Origin: an uncultured Lachnospiraceae bacterium
GTDB lineage: Bacteria; Bacillota; Clostridia; Lachnospirales; Lachnospiraceae
Direction of reading: 5' to 3'
Assembly: GCA_947589315.1 (NCBI GenBank)
Contig: CANPZE010000003.1
Location: 41,235-105,234, forward strand
DNA: 64,000 bases
A program made the translations under genes and the position numbers. Below are positions 8,285 to 16,497 of this stretch, piece after piece. How positions within the stretch are numbered: position 1 is the first letter of the stretch; every line of letters starts with the position of its first letter. The notes below the pieces were generated by a model. That model was not told where the DNA came from. It did no database searches and was given only the letters and a program-made list of their open reading frames with translations.

Positions 8285-10783
8285 TTACCGGACTCTGATC
8301 TTTTTCACATTGCTGTAATAGCTCTGGTACGTAGCAGACTTCGTGAAAGCAAAGGCCCTGGCCCTCACATAATAAACCCCTTTCTTCAGCGAACGCATCT
8401 CAAAACGCTGCCCATCTACTACATATTTCTGGACAGATGACTTGGGGAAAGAAGCCTTGGTAGATACTTCAACATAATAACGGTCTGCCACATTGCCCGG
8501 AGCCAGCTTAAAGCGGAAGGAATGGTCCCCTCTTTTAACCTGCTGGATTTTTGGCTTCCTTGGCAGGATAGAGAACCGGAAAGTCCTCTTTCCCTTATAA
8601 TTTCCGATTCCGCAGATCGTCACCTTAGCCCTGCCGATCTCCACATTGTTTTGGTATTCCACTGTAAAATCACGGTTTCTTCTCAGGCGCACCATGTTAT
8701 TTTTTAACACAAGGCTTATTGTCTGAGGCTTTCTGTTATATACCCTGCTGTTATCGTGCTGGAGGGAAACATTCTGGATGGACTTTGCCACGATCCTGTA
8801 ATTCATCTTAAGCTTCCCCTTATAATTCCCTTTTCCACTCAATATGACTGTTGCTTTGCCCAGCCTTGTATTATTCTTATAAGTAACCTTATAATCTTTT
8901 TTCATGGAAAGCTTCTTATTCTTGTATCTGACCGTGAAATTGTTCCGGATCTGCTTTCCTGTATAAGTTCTTGTCCCGGACATGCTGACCATGCTCCGTT
9001 TCAGGGAGACCTTATTTACAGGGACCTTGATCCGGACAATGACCGTCCGGTATAATTGGGGATCTGCCGGCACAAATTTTGCCCGGTAACCGGAATTGCC
9101 ATGCACGGGGACAATCGAACTATCCACCCACGACCATTGATCCGACAATGAAATCGCAGACAGCTTACGTTTGGGCGAATAGGTCGTCACAGCTACCTGT
9201 GGCATAATATAGGCCGGCATCAGCTTAGGCACAAAGGTCGTAGTAGAGGACGCTACATATTCGGAATAGTTTTCCGCTGTAATACTGCAGATCAGACGGT
9301 ATCCGATATCAGCCTGGGTCACTTTATAGGTAGTGGAAGTAGCGCCTTCTATCAGGTCTGCCCCATCGATGGATGTGATCGGACGGTCTTCCCCGGCCTT
9401 TTTCAATTCCCGGAGGGCTGCTTCATAAACCTCTTCCTCCTCTTCTACCTCATACTCCTCGTCATCGTAATCTTCCTCATCTTCCTCGTCATCGTAGTCT
9501 TCCTCATCCTCGTCATCCAGGGCCTCCAGATCATCCTCAGCAGCGCCGCCAGTATCATCGTACACAGAGTTCAGGGCTTCCTGATCCTCTTCTACCCTGA
9601 TCCGGTACCATTGGTATGTAAGGGTTCCCGGATACACAGAGGTAATAGAGGGTATGGCTGTCAGCGTGCTGTCCACCTCCGGTATTCCCTCTACGGACAC
9701 ACTTCCGGACAGGAGCGTCTTATCGGTAGTAAACACATTGCTTGCCATCACATCAGATTCATTTCCGGCGCTATCCAGAAGAAATGCAAAAATCTGATAT
9801 TCCGTCTCTGCCTTTAGAGACTGGATGTGGATCGCTGAAGCGGCCACGCCGTCTACCCGTCCATATCCGTTGATCCCATAATTCGATTCCACACATTTAC
9901 GGATATAACTTGGAGTGGGCATCACTATGTGTCCCGATTCATCCATAAAATCCTGCGCTACCGCAGAAGTGGAAAGGGCGATGTAATAATACATAGCCGG
10001 CTCGCTTCCGGCAATATACCCATCCGAAGTAATATCAGTCAGCCCATTGTTATCCCCGGAGAGAGCAGTGATCACCGGCGGAATGGAATCCACCTGGATC
10101 ACAGTTGTCTTAGGGGTCAGGTCAATGGCTTTATATGTCTTTTCCTTGTCTATCTTATTGTAACGCAGATAATAAGTGATCTCATTGGCTCCCTCCTGCA
10201 ACGGCCCCGTTGTCAGAGTGTCGCTCCATCCCTCATCGGAGATCCCTTTCGGCTGGTCTCCCCGGATCAGGTATCCCTCCGGCGCCGCAATCGTCACCGG
10301 ATCCTTTGTCTGCTGGATCACATCAATATTTTGCACCGCCGCCGCAGTCGTATAAGCGCGTACCTCAAAACTCGGCCCATTGTCTGCCAGCTTCACATGG
10401 CCTTCATATTTTTTATTCTCCAGCTCCAGCTTAAAACGCTGCATGCCGATCTCTTCATTTTCAATGGAAAGCTTCATTCCCGGTATCTCCACATCGGGAG
10501 AGACAGAGTAATCGGAATCTTTAACAAAATGGCTGCTTTGCCCATAATATTTCCAAAGTCCGTCTACCGGTGTGACAATTGCGCTAAAAGTGGCCGGAAG
10601 TACTTCATTATCCCCTTCCTCTTCCGCATTCTGCCCACTTTCTTCCTCACTGGCAAGCTTTCCCTCTTCCTGGATCGCCAACGTGTCTTTTGCTTCCGCA
10701 TATGCTGTAGTATCCACTCCTGTCAAGATAAGAGCAGCTGTCAGAATAACGGATCCAGCCTTGCGTATCCATGCTTTTACCAT
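8285..10783 (-). CDS. Large secreted repeat protein with an acidic tract (putative surface or matrix protein)
   Basis: 832 residues; I do not recognise a specific function. Residues 1-29 form a signal peptide ending TAYA. An Ig/fibronectin-like region follows, then a very acidic Asp/Glu/Tyr tract (about residues 400-455). The C-terminal third has two copies of a module of about 65 residues with the pattern YTGK..VxYKNKKL..DYxVxYxNNxxxGxAxVxIxGxGNYxGK, common in clostridial exported proteins, and ends in a fibronectin III-like segment. No LPXTG-type signal is seen, so it may be released or held non-covalently. GAGGAGG lies 7 nt before the ATG. It has a perfect consensus promoter and a strong terminator, so it is monocistronic and probably well expressed. 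Confidence 0.85.
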   Translation of the reverse strand: MVKAWIRKAGSVILTAALILTGVDTTAYAEAKDTLAIQEEGKLASEEESGQNAEEEGDNEVLPATFSAIVTPVDGLWKYYGQSSHFVKDSDYSVSPDVEIPGMKLSIENEEIGMQRFKLELENKKYEGHVKLADNGPSFEVRAYTTAAAVQNIDVIQQTKDPVTIAAPEGYLIRGDQPKGISDEGWSDTLTTGPLQEGANEITYYLRYNKIDKEKTYKAIDLTPKTTVIQVDSIPPVITALSGDNNGLTDITSDGYIAGSEPAMYYYIALSTSAVAQDFMDESGHIVMPTPSYIRKCVESNYGINGYGRVDGVAASAIHIQSLKAETEYQIFAFLLDSAGNESDVMASNVFTTDKTLLSGSVSVEGIPEVDSTLTAIPSITSVYPGTLTYQWYRIRVEEDQEALNSVYDDTGGAAEDDLEALDDEDEEDYDDEEDEEDYDDEEYEVEEEEEVYEAALRELKKAGEDRPITSIDGADLIEGATSTTYKVTQADIGYRLICSITAENYSEYVASSTTTFVPKLMPAYIMPQVAVTTYSPKRKLSAISLSDQWSWVDSSIVPVHGNSGYRAKFVPADPQLYRTVIVRIKVPVNKVSLKRSMVSMSGTRTYTGKQIRNNFTVRYKNKKLSMKKDYKVTYKNNTRLGKATVILSGKGNYKGKLKMNYRIVAKSIQNVSLQHDNSRVYNRKPQTISLVLKNNMVRLRRNRDFTVEYQNNVEIGRAKVTICGIGNYKGKRTFRFSILPRKPKIQQVKRGDHSFRFKLAPGNVADRYYVEVSTKASFPKSSVQKYVVDGQRFEMRSLKKGVYYVRARAFAFTKSATYQSYYSNVKKIRVR
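9456..9520. repeat. Imperfect 24-27 bp tandem repeat coding for the acidic tract
   Basis: The core TCCTCGTCATCG recurs at 9456 and 9483, and TCCTCGTCATCC at 9507 (+ strand). It encodes the DEEDYDDEE-type acidic tract of the secreted protein. The variable spacing suggests slippage-prone growth in multiples of three, leaving the frame intact. Confidence 0.6.
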
Positions 10784-10823
10784 GCTGATTCCTCCTCATT
10801 CATGATCTTTATTATAATATCAT

Positions 10824-10852
10824 ATTATACTTAACTTATCAGACCGTGTCAA
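10824..10852 (-). promoter_or_regulatory. Perfect-consensus sigma-A promoter of the secreted protein gene
   Basis: On the minus strand TTGACA (10847-10852) and TATAAT (10824-10829) are separated by exactly 17 bp, 41 nt before the ATG at 10783. Both boxes match the consensus fully. Confidence 0.9.
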
Positions 10853-10882
10853 ACGACAAATAAAGGCAATTTCAGCCAATAC

Positions 10883-10900
10883 CATGGGCAATGGCCCATG
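10883..10900. promoter_or_regulatory. Inverted repeat between divergent promoters (possible operator)
   Basis: A perfect 7-bp inverted repeat, CATGGGC (10883-10889) and GCCCATG (10894-10900), with a 4-nt centre. It lies midway between the two divergent promoters, 12 nt upstream of the rqcH -35 box, a position where a regulator could affect both. No regulator is encoded nearby. Confidence 0.4.
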
Positions 10901-10912
10901 TATTCCCTTTCA

Positions 10913-10941
10913 TTGACAGAAACTGTTCTTACCGATAAAAT
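10913..10941 (+). promoter_or_regulatory. Sigma-A promoter of rqcH-hisK
   Basis: A perfect TTGACA (10913-10918) and TAAAAT (10936-10941, five of six) are 17 bp apart, 39 nt before the rqcH ATG. Confidence 0.8.
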
Positions 10942-10980
10942 AAGCAGATAGAGAAAGAACCAGGAAATGAGGAAATAAGC

Positions 10981-12771
10981 ATGGCATTAGACGGTATTGT
11001 AATCGCAAATATAGCCCAGGAGCTGGATCAGGCCCTGGCCGGGGGAAGGATCACGAAAATTGCCCAGCCGGAAAAGGATGAGCTGCTCCTGACCATTAAG
11101 CAGAGCAAGGCCTCCCAGGAGGAGGGAAAGACGGTCCGTTCCCAGCATCGGCTGGTGATCTCGGTCAACCCCAGCCTTCCTTTAATCTATCTGACACAGG
11201 AGAATAAACCCTCCCCCATGACGGCGCCCACCTTCTGTATGGTCCTGCGCAAGCATTTGAACAACTGCAGACTGGTGTCTGTGCGCCAGGTCGGCCTGGA
11301 GCGGGTTCTTCGTCTGGAGCTGGAGCATCTGAATGAAATGGGCGACCTTTGCCGGAAATATCTGGTCATCGAATTGATGGGCAAACACAGCAATATTATT
11401 TTCTGCGACCAGGAAGACACGATCATTGACAGCATTAAGCATGTGTCTCTATTAGTAAGCTCCGTTCGGGAGGTTCTCCCCGGCAGGAAATATTTTATTC
11501 CCAATACCCTGGAGAAAAAGGATCCCTTCCAGGTGACGCAGGAGGAATTTGTCGAAGAAATCCTCTCCCGCCCACTCACCCCCTGCAAGGCGATCTATAC
11601 CTCGCTCACCGGCTTCAGCCCCGTGATGGCTAATGAGCTCCTGTACCGGGCTTCTCTCTCTGACCGGAATACGGCCCAGGAATTATCAGAAATGGAACGG
11701 CTCCATCTTTATCGGAATTTTGTCAATCTCTGCGAAGAGATTACCACTGGCCAATTTCATCCCCATATCGTCTTATGTCAGGGAGAACCCAAAGAATTTG
11801 CCAGCCTTGTGCTGACCATCTACCAAAAGGATCCGGAGATGGAGCTGCGCTTTTATGACAGCGCCAGCCAGATGCTTTCAGACTATTATGAGGCAAAGGA
11901 AATCTATTCCCGCATTCATCAGAAGTCTGCGGATCTGCGCCGGGTCACTTCCACAGCGCTGGAACGCAATTATAAGAAACGTCAGCTGCAGGAACGGCAG
12001 CTGCAGGATACACAGAACCGGGATAAATACAAGATATACGGAGAATTATTGACTACCTACGGCTATAGCCTCGCCGGCGGGGAACGCTCCCTGACCTGTG
12101 AAAATTATTATACCGGAGAAGAAATTACGATCCCACTGGATGAAACGAAATCTGCCATGGAAAATGCCAAGCGTTATTTTGATAAATATGCCAAACAAAA
12201 ACGGACGTTCCAGGCTACCACAAAACAATTGCAGGATACTCTGGCAGAGATCGCACATCTGGAATCCATCAGCAATGCCCTGGATATCGCCCGGCAGGAA
12301 TCAGACCTGGCCTCTGTCAAAGCCGAGCTGGCAGAGTACGGCTATTTAAAGAGCCGGGGAAAAGGGCAAAAGAGCGGCGGCAAAAATATGGCTAAAAGCA
12401 GGCCCTTCCACTATATCTCTTCCGATGGCTTCCATATCTATGTAGGGAAGAATAATTACCAGAATGAGGAGCTGACTTTTAAAATGGCAAATGGCGGCGA
12501 CTGGTGGTTCCATGCCAAGAAAACGGCCGGCTCCCATGTTATCGTAAAAAGCCAGGGACAGGAGCTCCCGGACTCCACCTTTGAAGAAGCGGCCCGGCTG
12601 GCCGCTTATTACTCCAAGGCTAAAGAACAGACTAAGGTAGAGGTGGATTATATCCAGCAAAAGCATGTGAAAAAACCAAATGGGAGCAAGCCTGGCTTCG
12701 TGGTTTATTACACCAATTACTCCATGACGATTGCGCCGGATATTACAGGAATTCAGGAGGTAGAAGAATGA
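10981..12771 (+). CDS. rqcH: RqcH, ribosome quality control factor (NFACT family, formerly FbpA/fibronectin-binding)
   Basis: 596 residues, full length for bacterial RqcH. The N-terminal NFACT-N domain starts MALDGIVIANIAQELDQAL, a basic coiled coil spans about 300-430, and the NFACT-R domain has FHIYVGKNNYQNEEL and GGDWWFHAKKTAGSHVIV. RqcH binds stalled 50S subunits with peptidyl-tRNA and adds C-terminal alanine tails to nascent chains. GAGG lies 8 nt before the ATG. The stop overlaps the start of the downstream phosphatase by 4 nt, so they are translationally coupled. Older annotations calling it a fibronectin-binding adhesin reflect a secondary property of homologues. Confidence 0.93.
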   Translation: MALDGIVIANIAQELDQALAGGRITKIAQPEKDELLLTIKQSKASQEEGKTVRSQHRLVISVNPSLPLIYLTQENKPSPMTAPTFCMVLRKHLNNCRLVSVRQVGLERVLRLELEHLNEMGDLCRKYLVIELMGKHSNIIFCDQEDTIIDSIKHVSLLVSSVREVLPGRKYFIPNTLEKKDPFQVTQEEFVEEILSRPLTPCKAIYTSLTGFSPVMANELLYRASLSDRNTAQELSEMERLHLYRNFVNLCEEITTGQFHPHIVLCQGEPKEFASLVLTIYQKDPEMELRFYDSASQMLSDYYEAKEIYSRIHQKSADLRRVTSTALERNYKKRQLQERQLQDTQNRDKYKIYGELLTTYGYSLAGGERSLTCENYYTGEEITIPLDETKSAMENAKRYFDKYAKQKRTFQATTKQLQDTLAEIAHLESISNALDIARQESDLASVKAELAEYGYLKSRGKGQKSGGKNMAKSRPFHYISSDGFHIYVGKNNYQNEELTFKMANGGDWWFHAKKTAGSHVIVKSQGQELPDSTFEEAARLAAYYSKAKEQTKVEVDYIQQKHVKKPNGSKPGFVVYYTNYSMTIAPDITGIQEVEE

Positions 12772-13613
12772 TCACATCGGATAACCATGTACACACCAGC
12801 TTCTCCACAGACAGTGAGACCCCGATGGAGACAATGGTCCTCGCCGGGATCCATAAGGGGCTGTCCTCCATCTGTTTTACGGATCATATGGATTACCAAT
12901 TTCCATCCGATATCCCGTCTTTCTTTGTCTTTTCCCCGGAAGAATACTTTTTAGAATTGGACCGTCTGGCGGCAAAGTATGCCTCTTCGATCCAGATCCG
13001 CCGGGGCGTGGAACTGGGCCTTAAGAAGGGGATCGCCCAGGAATGCCGGCAATTGTCCTCCTCTTTTCCCTTTGATTTTATTATTGGGTCTACCCATTTA
13101 GTAGATGACATGGATCCCTATTATTCCACATACTGGGAGGGACAGTCCGAACGCCAGGGAATCCTGCGCTATTATGAGACCACTCTGGAAAACATCCAAA
13201 GCGGCATTGATTTTGATGTGTATGGACACATTGATTATATTATCCGTTATACTCCTACCCAGAAACAATACCGGGAACAGGGAATCACCAATGAGGCTTA
13301 TCTGGAACGGGAGCTTGAGGCGGCTTTTCCGGTGATCGATGAAATCCTGAAGCAGCTGATCCGTTCCGGACGGGGAATCGAATTAAACACTGCCGGCTTT
13401 AAATATGGAATGGGACATCCCCATCCCCATGAACGCATCCTGAAACGGTACCGGGAACTGGGAGGGGAACTGCTGTCCATCGGCTCAGACGGGCACCAGC
13501 CGGAAGCCCTGGCCTATGATTTTGCCCGAGTTCCCGAGCTTCTTCGGGAATGCGGCTTCCGCTGCTATACCTTGTTCCAGAACAGACAGCCGATTCAGCA
13601 GCCCCTGTCTTGA
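12768..13613 (+). CDS. hisK: Histidinol-phosphatase, PHP family (HisJ/HisK type)
   Basis: 281 residues with the PHP fold. The metal-binding motifs are NHVHTSFSTDSE at the N-terminus, FTDHMDY, GSTHLVDD, DVYGHID and a C-terminal SDGHQPE. Family members hydrolyse histidinol phosphate in histidine synthesis. The gene starts inside the rqcH stop (ATGA overlap), with GGAGG 7 nt upstream. No other his gene is visible, so the substrate rests on family similarity; PHP phosphatases can act on other sugar phosphates. Confidence 0.85.
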   Translation: MITSDNHVHTSFSTDSETPMETMVLAGIHKGLSSICFTDHMDYQFPSDIPSFFVFSPEEYFLELDRLAAKYASSIQIRRGVELGLKKGIAQECRQLSSSFPFDFIIGSTHLVDDMDPYYSTYWEGQSERQGILRYYETTLENIQSGIDFDVYGHIDYIIRYTPTQKQYREQGITNEAYLERELEAAFPVIDEILKQLIRSGRGIELNTAGFKYGMGHPHPHERILKRYRELGGELLSIGSDGHQPEALAYDFARVPELLRECGFRCYTLFQNRQPIQQPLS

Positions 13614-13629
13614 CAGGGCCATTTTCCTC

Positions 13630-13664
13630 TTACCCTGTGCGCAGGAGGGTGGCTCACAGGGTAA
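13630..13664. terminator. Hairpin between convergent genes (weak bidirectional terminator)
   Basis: A perfect 10-bp stem, TTACCCTGTG (13630-13639) with CACAGGGTAA (13655-13664), and a 15-nt loop lie between the convergent phosphatase and desulfurase genes and overlap the desulfurase stop codon. The T-rich tail is poor on both sides. Confidence 0.5.
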
Positions 13665-14826
13665 TTTCCTCCCTGTTTCCTCCTGCCTCCTTTAACTCTC
13701 GCAATTCATCCACCGTCTCTGCCAGCTGTTGGTACACTTCCTCCATCTCTTCTATGGTATTCTCCTCCCCCAGCGTAAGGCGCACAGAGCTTCTGGCCTC
13801 TGTCTCAGACAATCCCAGCGCCGTCAGTACATGGGAGGGACCATGTTCCGAGGCGGTACAGGCTGAACCGCCGGCAATATAGATCCCCTTCATTTCCATC
13901 ATAACGATCAGAGACTGGGCTTCCACCCCTTCAAAACAAAGATTCAGGTTGCCGGGAAGGCGTCTTCCCACAGAACCGTTGAGACGTACCCCGGAAATGC
14001 CGGACAGGATCCTGGCCAGAAGATAGTCCCTCATCCTTCGGATCCTGTGCCAGTTCTCCTCCTGCCGGCCGGTGCAGATTCTGGCTGCCGCCCCCATTCC
14101 GATAATCCCCGGCACGTTTTCCGTTCCCGCCCGGCGTCCCCTCTCCTGCCCTCCTCCGTGCAGGAAGCTTGGAAGCTCCAGCCCCTGCCGGATATAGAGA
14201 AAGCCAGTCCCTTTCGGTCCGCCAAACTTATGTGCGCTGGCGCTCAACAGGGTAATATGTTCTTTCTGTACATCAATGGGAAGATGGGCGTAGCCCTGCA
14301 CAGCATCTGTATGGAATGGGATCTGATGCCGGGAGGCGATCCTGCCGATCTCAGCGACTGGCTGGAGAGTCCCAATCTCATTATTAGCATACATGACAGA
14401 GATCCCAATCGTATCCGGACGGATTGCTCGCCGGACTGCCTCTGGCTCCACAACCCCCATTTCATTTATGGGTAAATAGGTCACCTCAAATCCCCTGTCT
14501 TGAAGATACTGGCAGGTGTGGAGGATGGCATGATGTTCAATCTGTGTGGTAATCAAGTGCCCGCCCTTCCCGCCGCTCTTTTCTGCAAGTCCCGTCAGCG
14601 CCCAGTTATCCGATTCCGTTCCCCCACTGGTGAAAAAGATCTCTTCCGGATGGGCATTCAGGCTGTCTGCAATATCTTTGCGCACCTGCTCCAGCTTTTT
14701 TTTATTTTCTGTCCCTCCCTGGTAATTTCCGGAAGGATTCCAATACTGCCCTGCAAAATACGGAAGCATTTCTTTCAGCGCCTGAGGATGGACGGCTGTG
14801 GTCGCTGCATGATCCAAATATATCAT
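13654..14826 (-). CDS. nifS: Cysteine desulfurase (NifS/IscS family)
   Basis: 390 residues, PLP-dependent. The PLP lysine is K200 in SASAHKFGGPKGTGF; the persulfide cysteine is C323 in GGSACTASEHGPSHVL, on a short loop. Conserved TSGGTESDN and TDAVQ also fit. It mobilises sulfur from cysteine for Fe-S clusters or tRNA thiolation. The ATG at 14826 has GGAGG 4 nt upstream and matches the family start MIYLDHAATT; the longer frame to 14847 lacks a site. It stands alone: no iscU or thiI follows, so its sulfur acceptor is unknown. Confidence 0.93.
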   Translation of the reverse strand: MIYLDHAATTAVHPQALKEMLPYFAGQYWNPSGNYQGGTENKKKLEQVRKDIADSLNAHPEEIFFTSGGTESDNWALTGLAEKSGGKGGHLITTQIEHHAILHTCQYLQDRGFEVTYLPINEMGVVEPEAVRRAIRPDTIGISVMYANNEIGTLQPVAEIGRIASRHQIPFHTDAVQGYAHLPIDVQKEHITLLSASAHKFGGPKGTGFLYIRQGLELPSFLHGGGQERGRRAGTENVPGIIGMGAAARICTGRQEENWHRIRRMRDYLLARILSGISGVRLNGSVGRRLPGNLNLCFEGVEAQSLIVMMEMKGIYIAGGSACTASEHGPSHVLTALGLSETEARSSVRLTLGEENTIEEMEEVYQQLAETVDELRELKEAGGNREEITL

Positions 14827-14940
14827 AATTCCTCCATTTTCTATCACTAATACCCTTTTATTCTATGTAGCATAGTGGAATAGTTTCCTAAAGCGGTTCA
14901 TAAAATGAGGTAATCATAATCAAGAAAGATGGGGTTTTCT

Positions 14941-16497
14941 ATGAATCTTTCGGATCACGCCCTGATCAGGGGAACGATCATTTTAACAATCACCGGATTT
15001 ATCACCAGGATCCTGGGATTCGTTTATAAAATCTACCTGGCGGATCTGCTGGGCGCCAGAATGCTTGGCATCTATCAACTGGTATTTCCTGTCTATGGAA
15101 TCTGTTATACCATCTACGCCGCCGGCATCCAGACGGCTATCTCCCAGGTCATTGCAGCGCAGGCAGCCCGGAAGCAAAAAGGGGAAGGGACCGGCTCTCC
15201 CGGCAGGATCATGGCGGCAGGTATGTTCCTGGGGGTAGGGCTGGCAAGCCTTCTTACCCTTCTTGTCTATCTGAGGGCAGACTGGATCGCCCGGTATCTG
15301 CTGATGGAACCTTCCCTGGCTCCCTATCTTCGGATCCTGTGCATCCTATTCCCTTTCTGCAGCGTCACCTCCTGTATCAACGGCTACTACTATGGCATGA
15401 GCGGCACCAAAGTCCCTGCCATGACCCAGGTGCTGGAGCAGCTGGCCCGGGTGGGCTCTGTCTTTCTCGTCTGCACGGTCCTCCCACTGGATGCAGCCGG
15501 GTGCTGTTATGCTGCAGTATGGGGGATTGTCATTGGTGAGATTACTTCCTGCCTTTATAATATTTTCCAGATCACCAAAACCTTCGCCCAGAATAAGAAA
15601 TCAAAACCCTCTTCCAACCAGCCTTTTCTGCGCTCTTTGCTGTGGCTGACCCTGACTCTGACTGCCACAAAGCTGATCGTATCCATCCTTCACAGCACAG
15701 AGTCCGTCCTGATCCCGGCGGCGCTGAAGCAGTTTGGGCATACCAGTGAGGAGGCGCTGAGCATCTACGGGATCCTTACTGGCATGAGCATGGCCTTTAT
15801 CCTCTTTCCCTCTGCCATCACAAATTCCTTTGCCATTCTGCTCCTGCCCAATATTGCCGGCGCTTATGCGAGCCGTAACGAAGAGAAAATAAAACAGGCT
15901 GTCACTCTTTCTGTGAAGTACAGCCTGTTGATCGGTATTTTATGTACCTGTATCTTCCTGGTATTTGGCAGAGATTTTGGCCTTCTCTTCTTCCACAATG
16001 AAGATGCGGGCAGCTACTTAACTGTCCTGTCCTGGCTCTGCCCCTTCCTCTATATCGGCACGACCCTGGCCAGCGTCATTAACGGCATGGGCAAGACCTC
16101 TGTCACCTTCAGCTATACCATGGTCAGCCTCGGAATCAAAATCCTGTTTCTGCTGCTGGCCGTTCCCCGCTTTGGCATCCGCGGGTACCTGATCGGACTT
16201 TTGGCGAGCCAGCTCCTTCTTACCCTGCTGGAAGCCGGCTATCTCCGGCAATACATCCGTCTGGACGCAACAGATTGGATCCTCTTCCCCAGCCTGTTCC
16301 TGTTAGCGGCCGGCAGCCTGTTCCACCGCCTCTTTCCCTTGATCCAGTCCCAGCTCCAATCTCTTCCCCTGTTCCCATCCCAGTCCCGGCTGGCCGGACT
16401 GCTGGCGCTGGCCCTGTGCTGCTGCCTTCTCTGCCTGTGCTACAGCAGCCTGTTGTATTTGAAGGGAACTCTTTCCCGCCAAGACCTTGCCCGTTAG
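14941..16497 (+). CDS. Polysaccharide/lipid flippase of the MOP superfamily (SpoVB/MurJ-like)
   Basis: 518 residues and about 14 membrane spans. The opening ALIRGTIILTITGFITRILG and GARMLGIYQLVFPVYGIC are typical of the SpoVB group, which moves lipid-linked cell wall or polysaccharide precursors across the membrane. The ATG at 14941 is favoured (GGGG 6 nt upstream) over the ATG at 14929. It is not linked to glycosyltransferase genes here, so the substrate is inferred only from family. The stop codon directly abuts the stop of the convergent ABC exporter gene, with zero spacing. Confidence 0.85.
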   Translation: MNLSDHALIRGTIILTITGFITRILGFVYKIYLADLLGARMLGIYQLVFPVYGICYTIYAAGIQTAISQVIAAQAARKQKGEGTGSPGRIMAAGMFLGVGLASLLTLLVYLRADWIARYLLMEPSLAPYLRILCILFPFCSVTSCINGYYYGMSGTKVPAMTQVLEQLARVGSVFLVCTVLPLDAAGCCYAAVWGIVIGEITSCLYNIFQITKTFAQNKKSKPSSNQPFLRSLLWLTLTLTATKLIVSILHSTESVLIPAALKQFGHTSEEALSIYGILTGMSMAFILFPSAITNSFAILLLPNIAGAYASRNEEKIKQAVTLSVKYSLLIGILCTCIFLVFGRDFGLLFFHNEDAGSYLTVLSWLCPFLYIGTTLASVINGMGKTSVTFSYTMVSLGIKILFLLLAVPRFGIRGYLIGLLASQLLLTLLEAGYLRQYIRLDATDWILFPSLFLLAAGSLFHRLFPLIQSQLQSLPLFPSQSRLAGLLALALCCCLLCLCYSSLLYLKGTLSRQDLAR

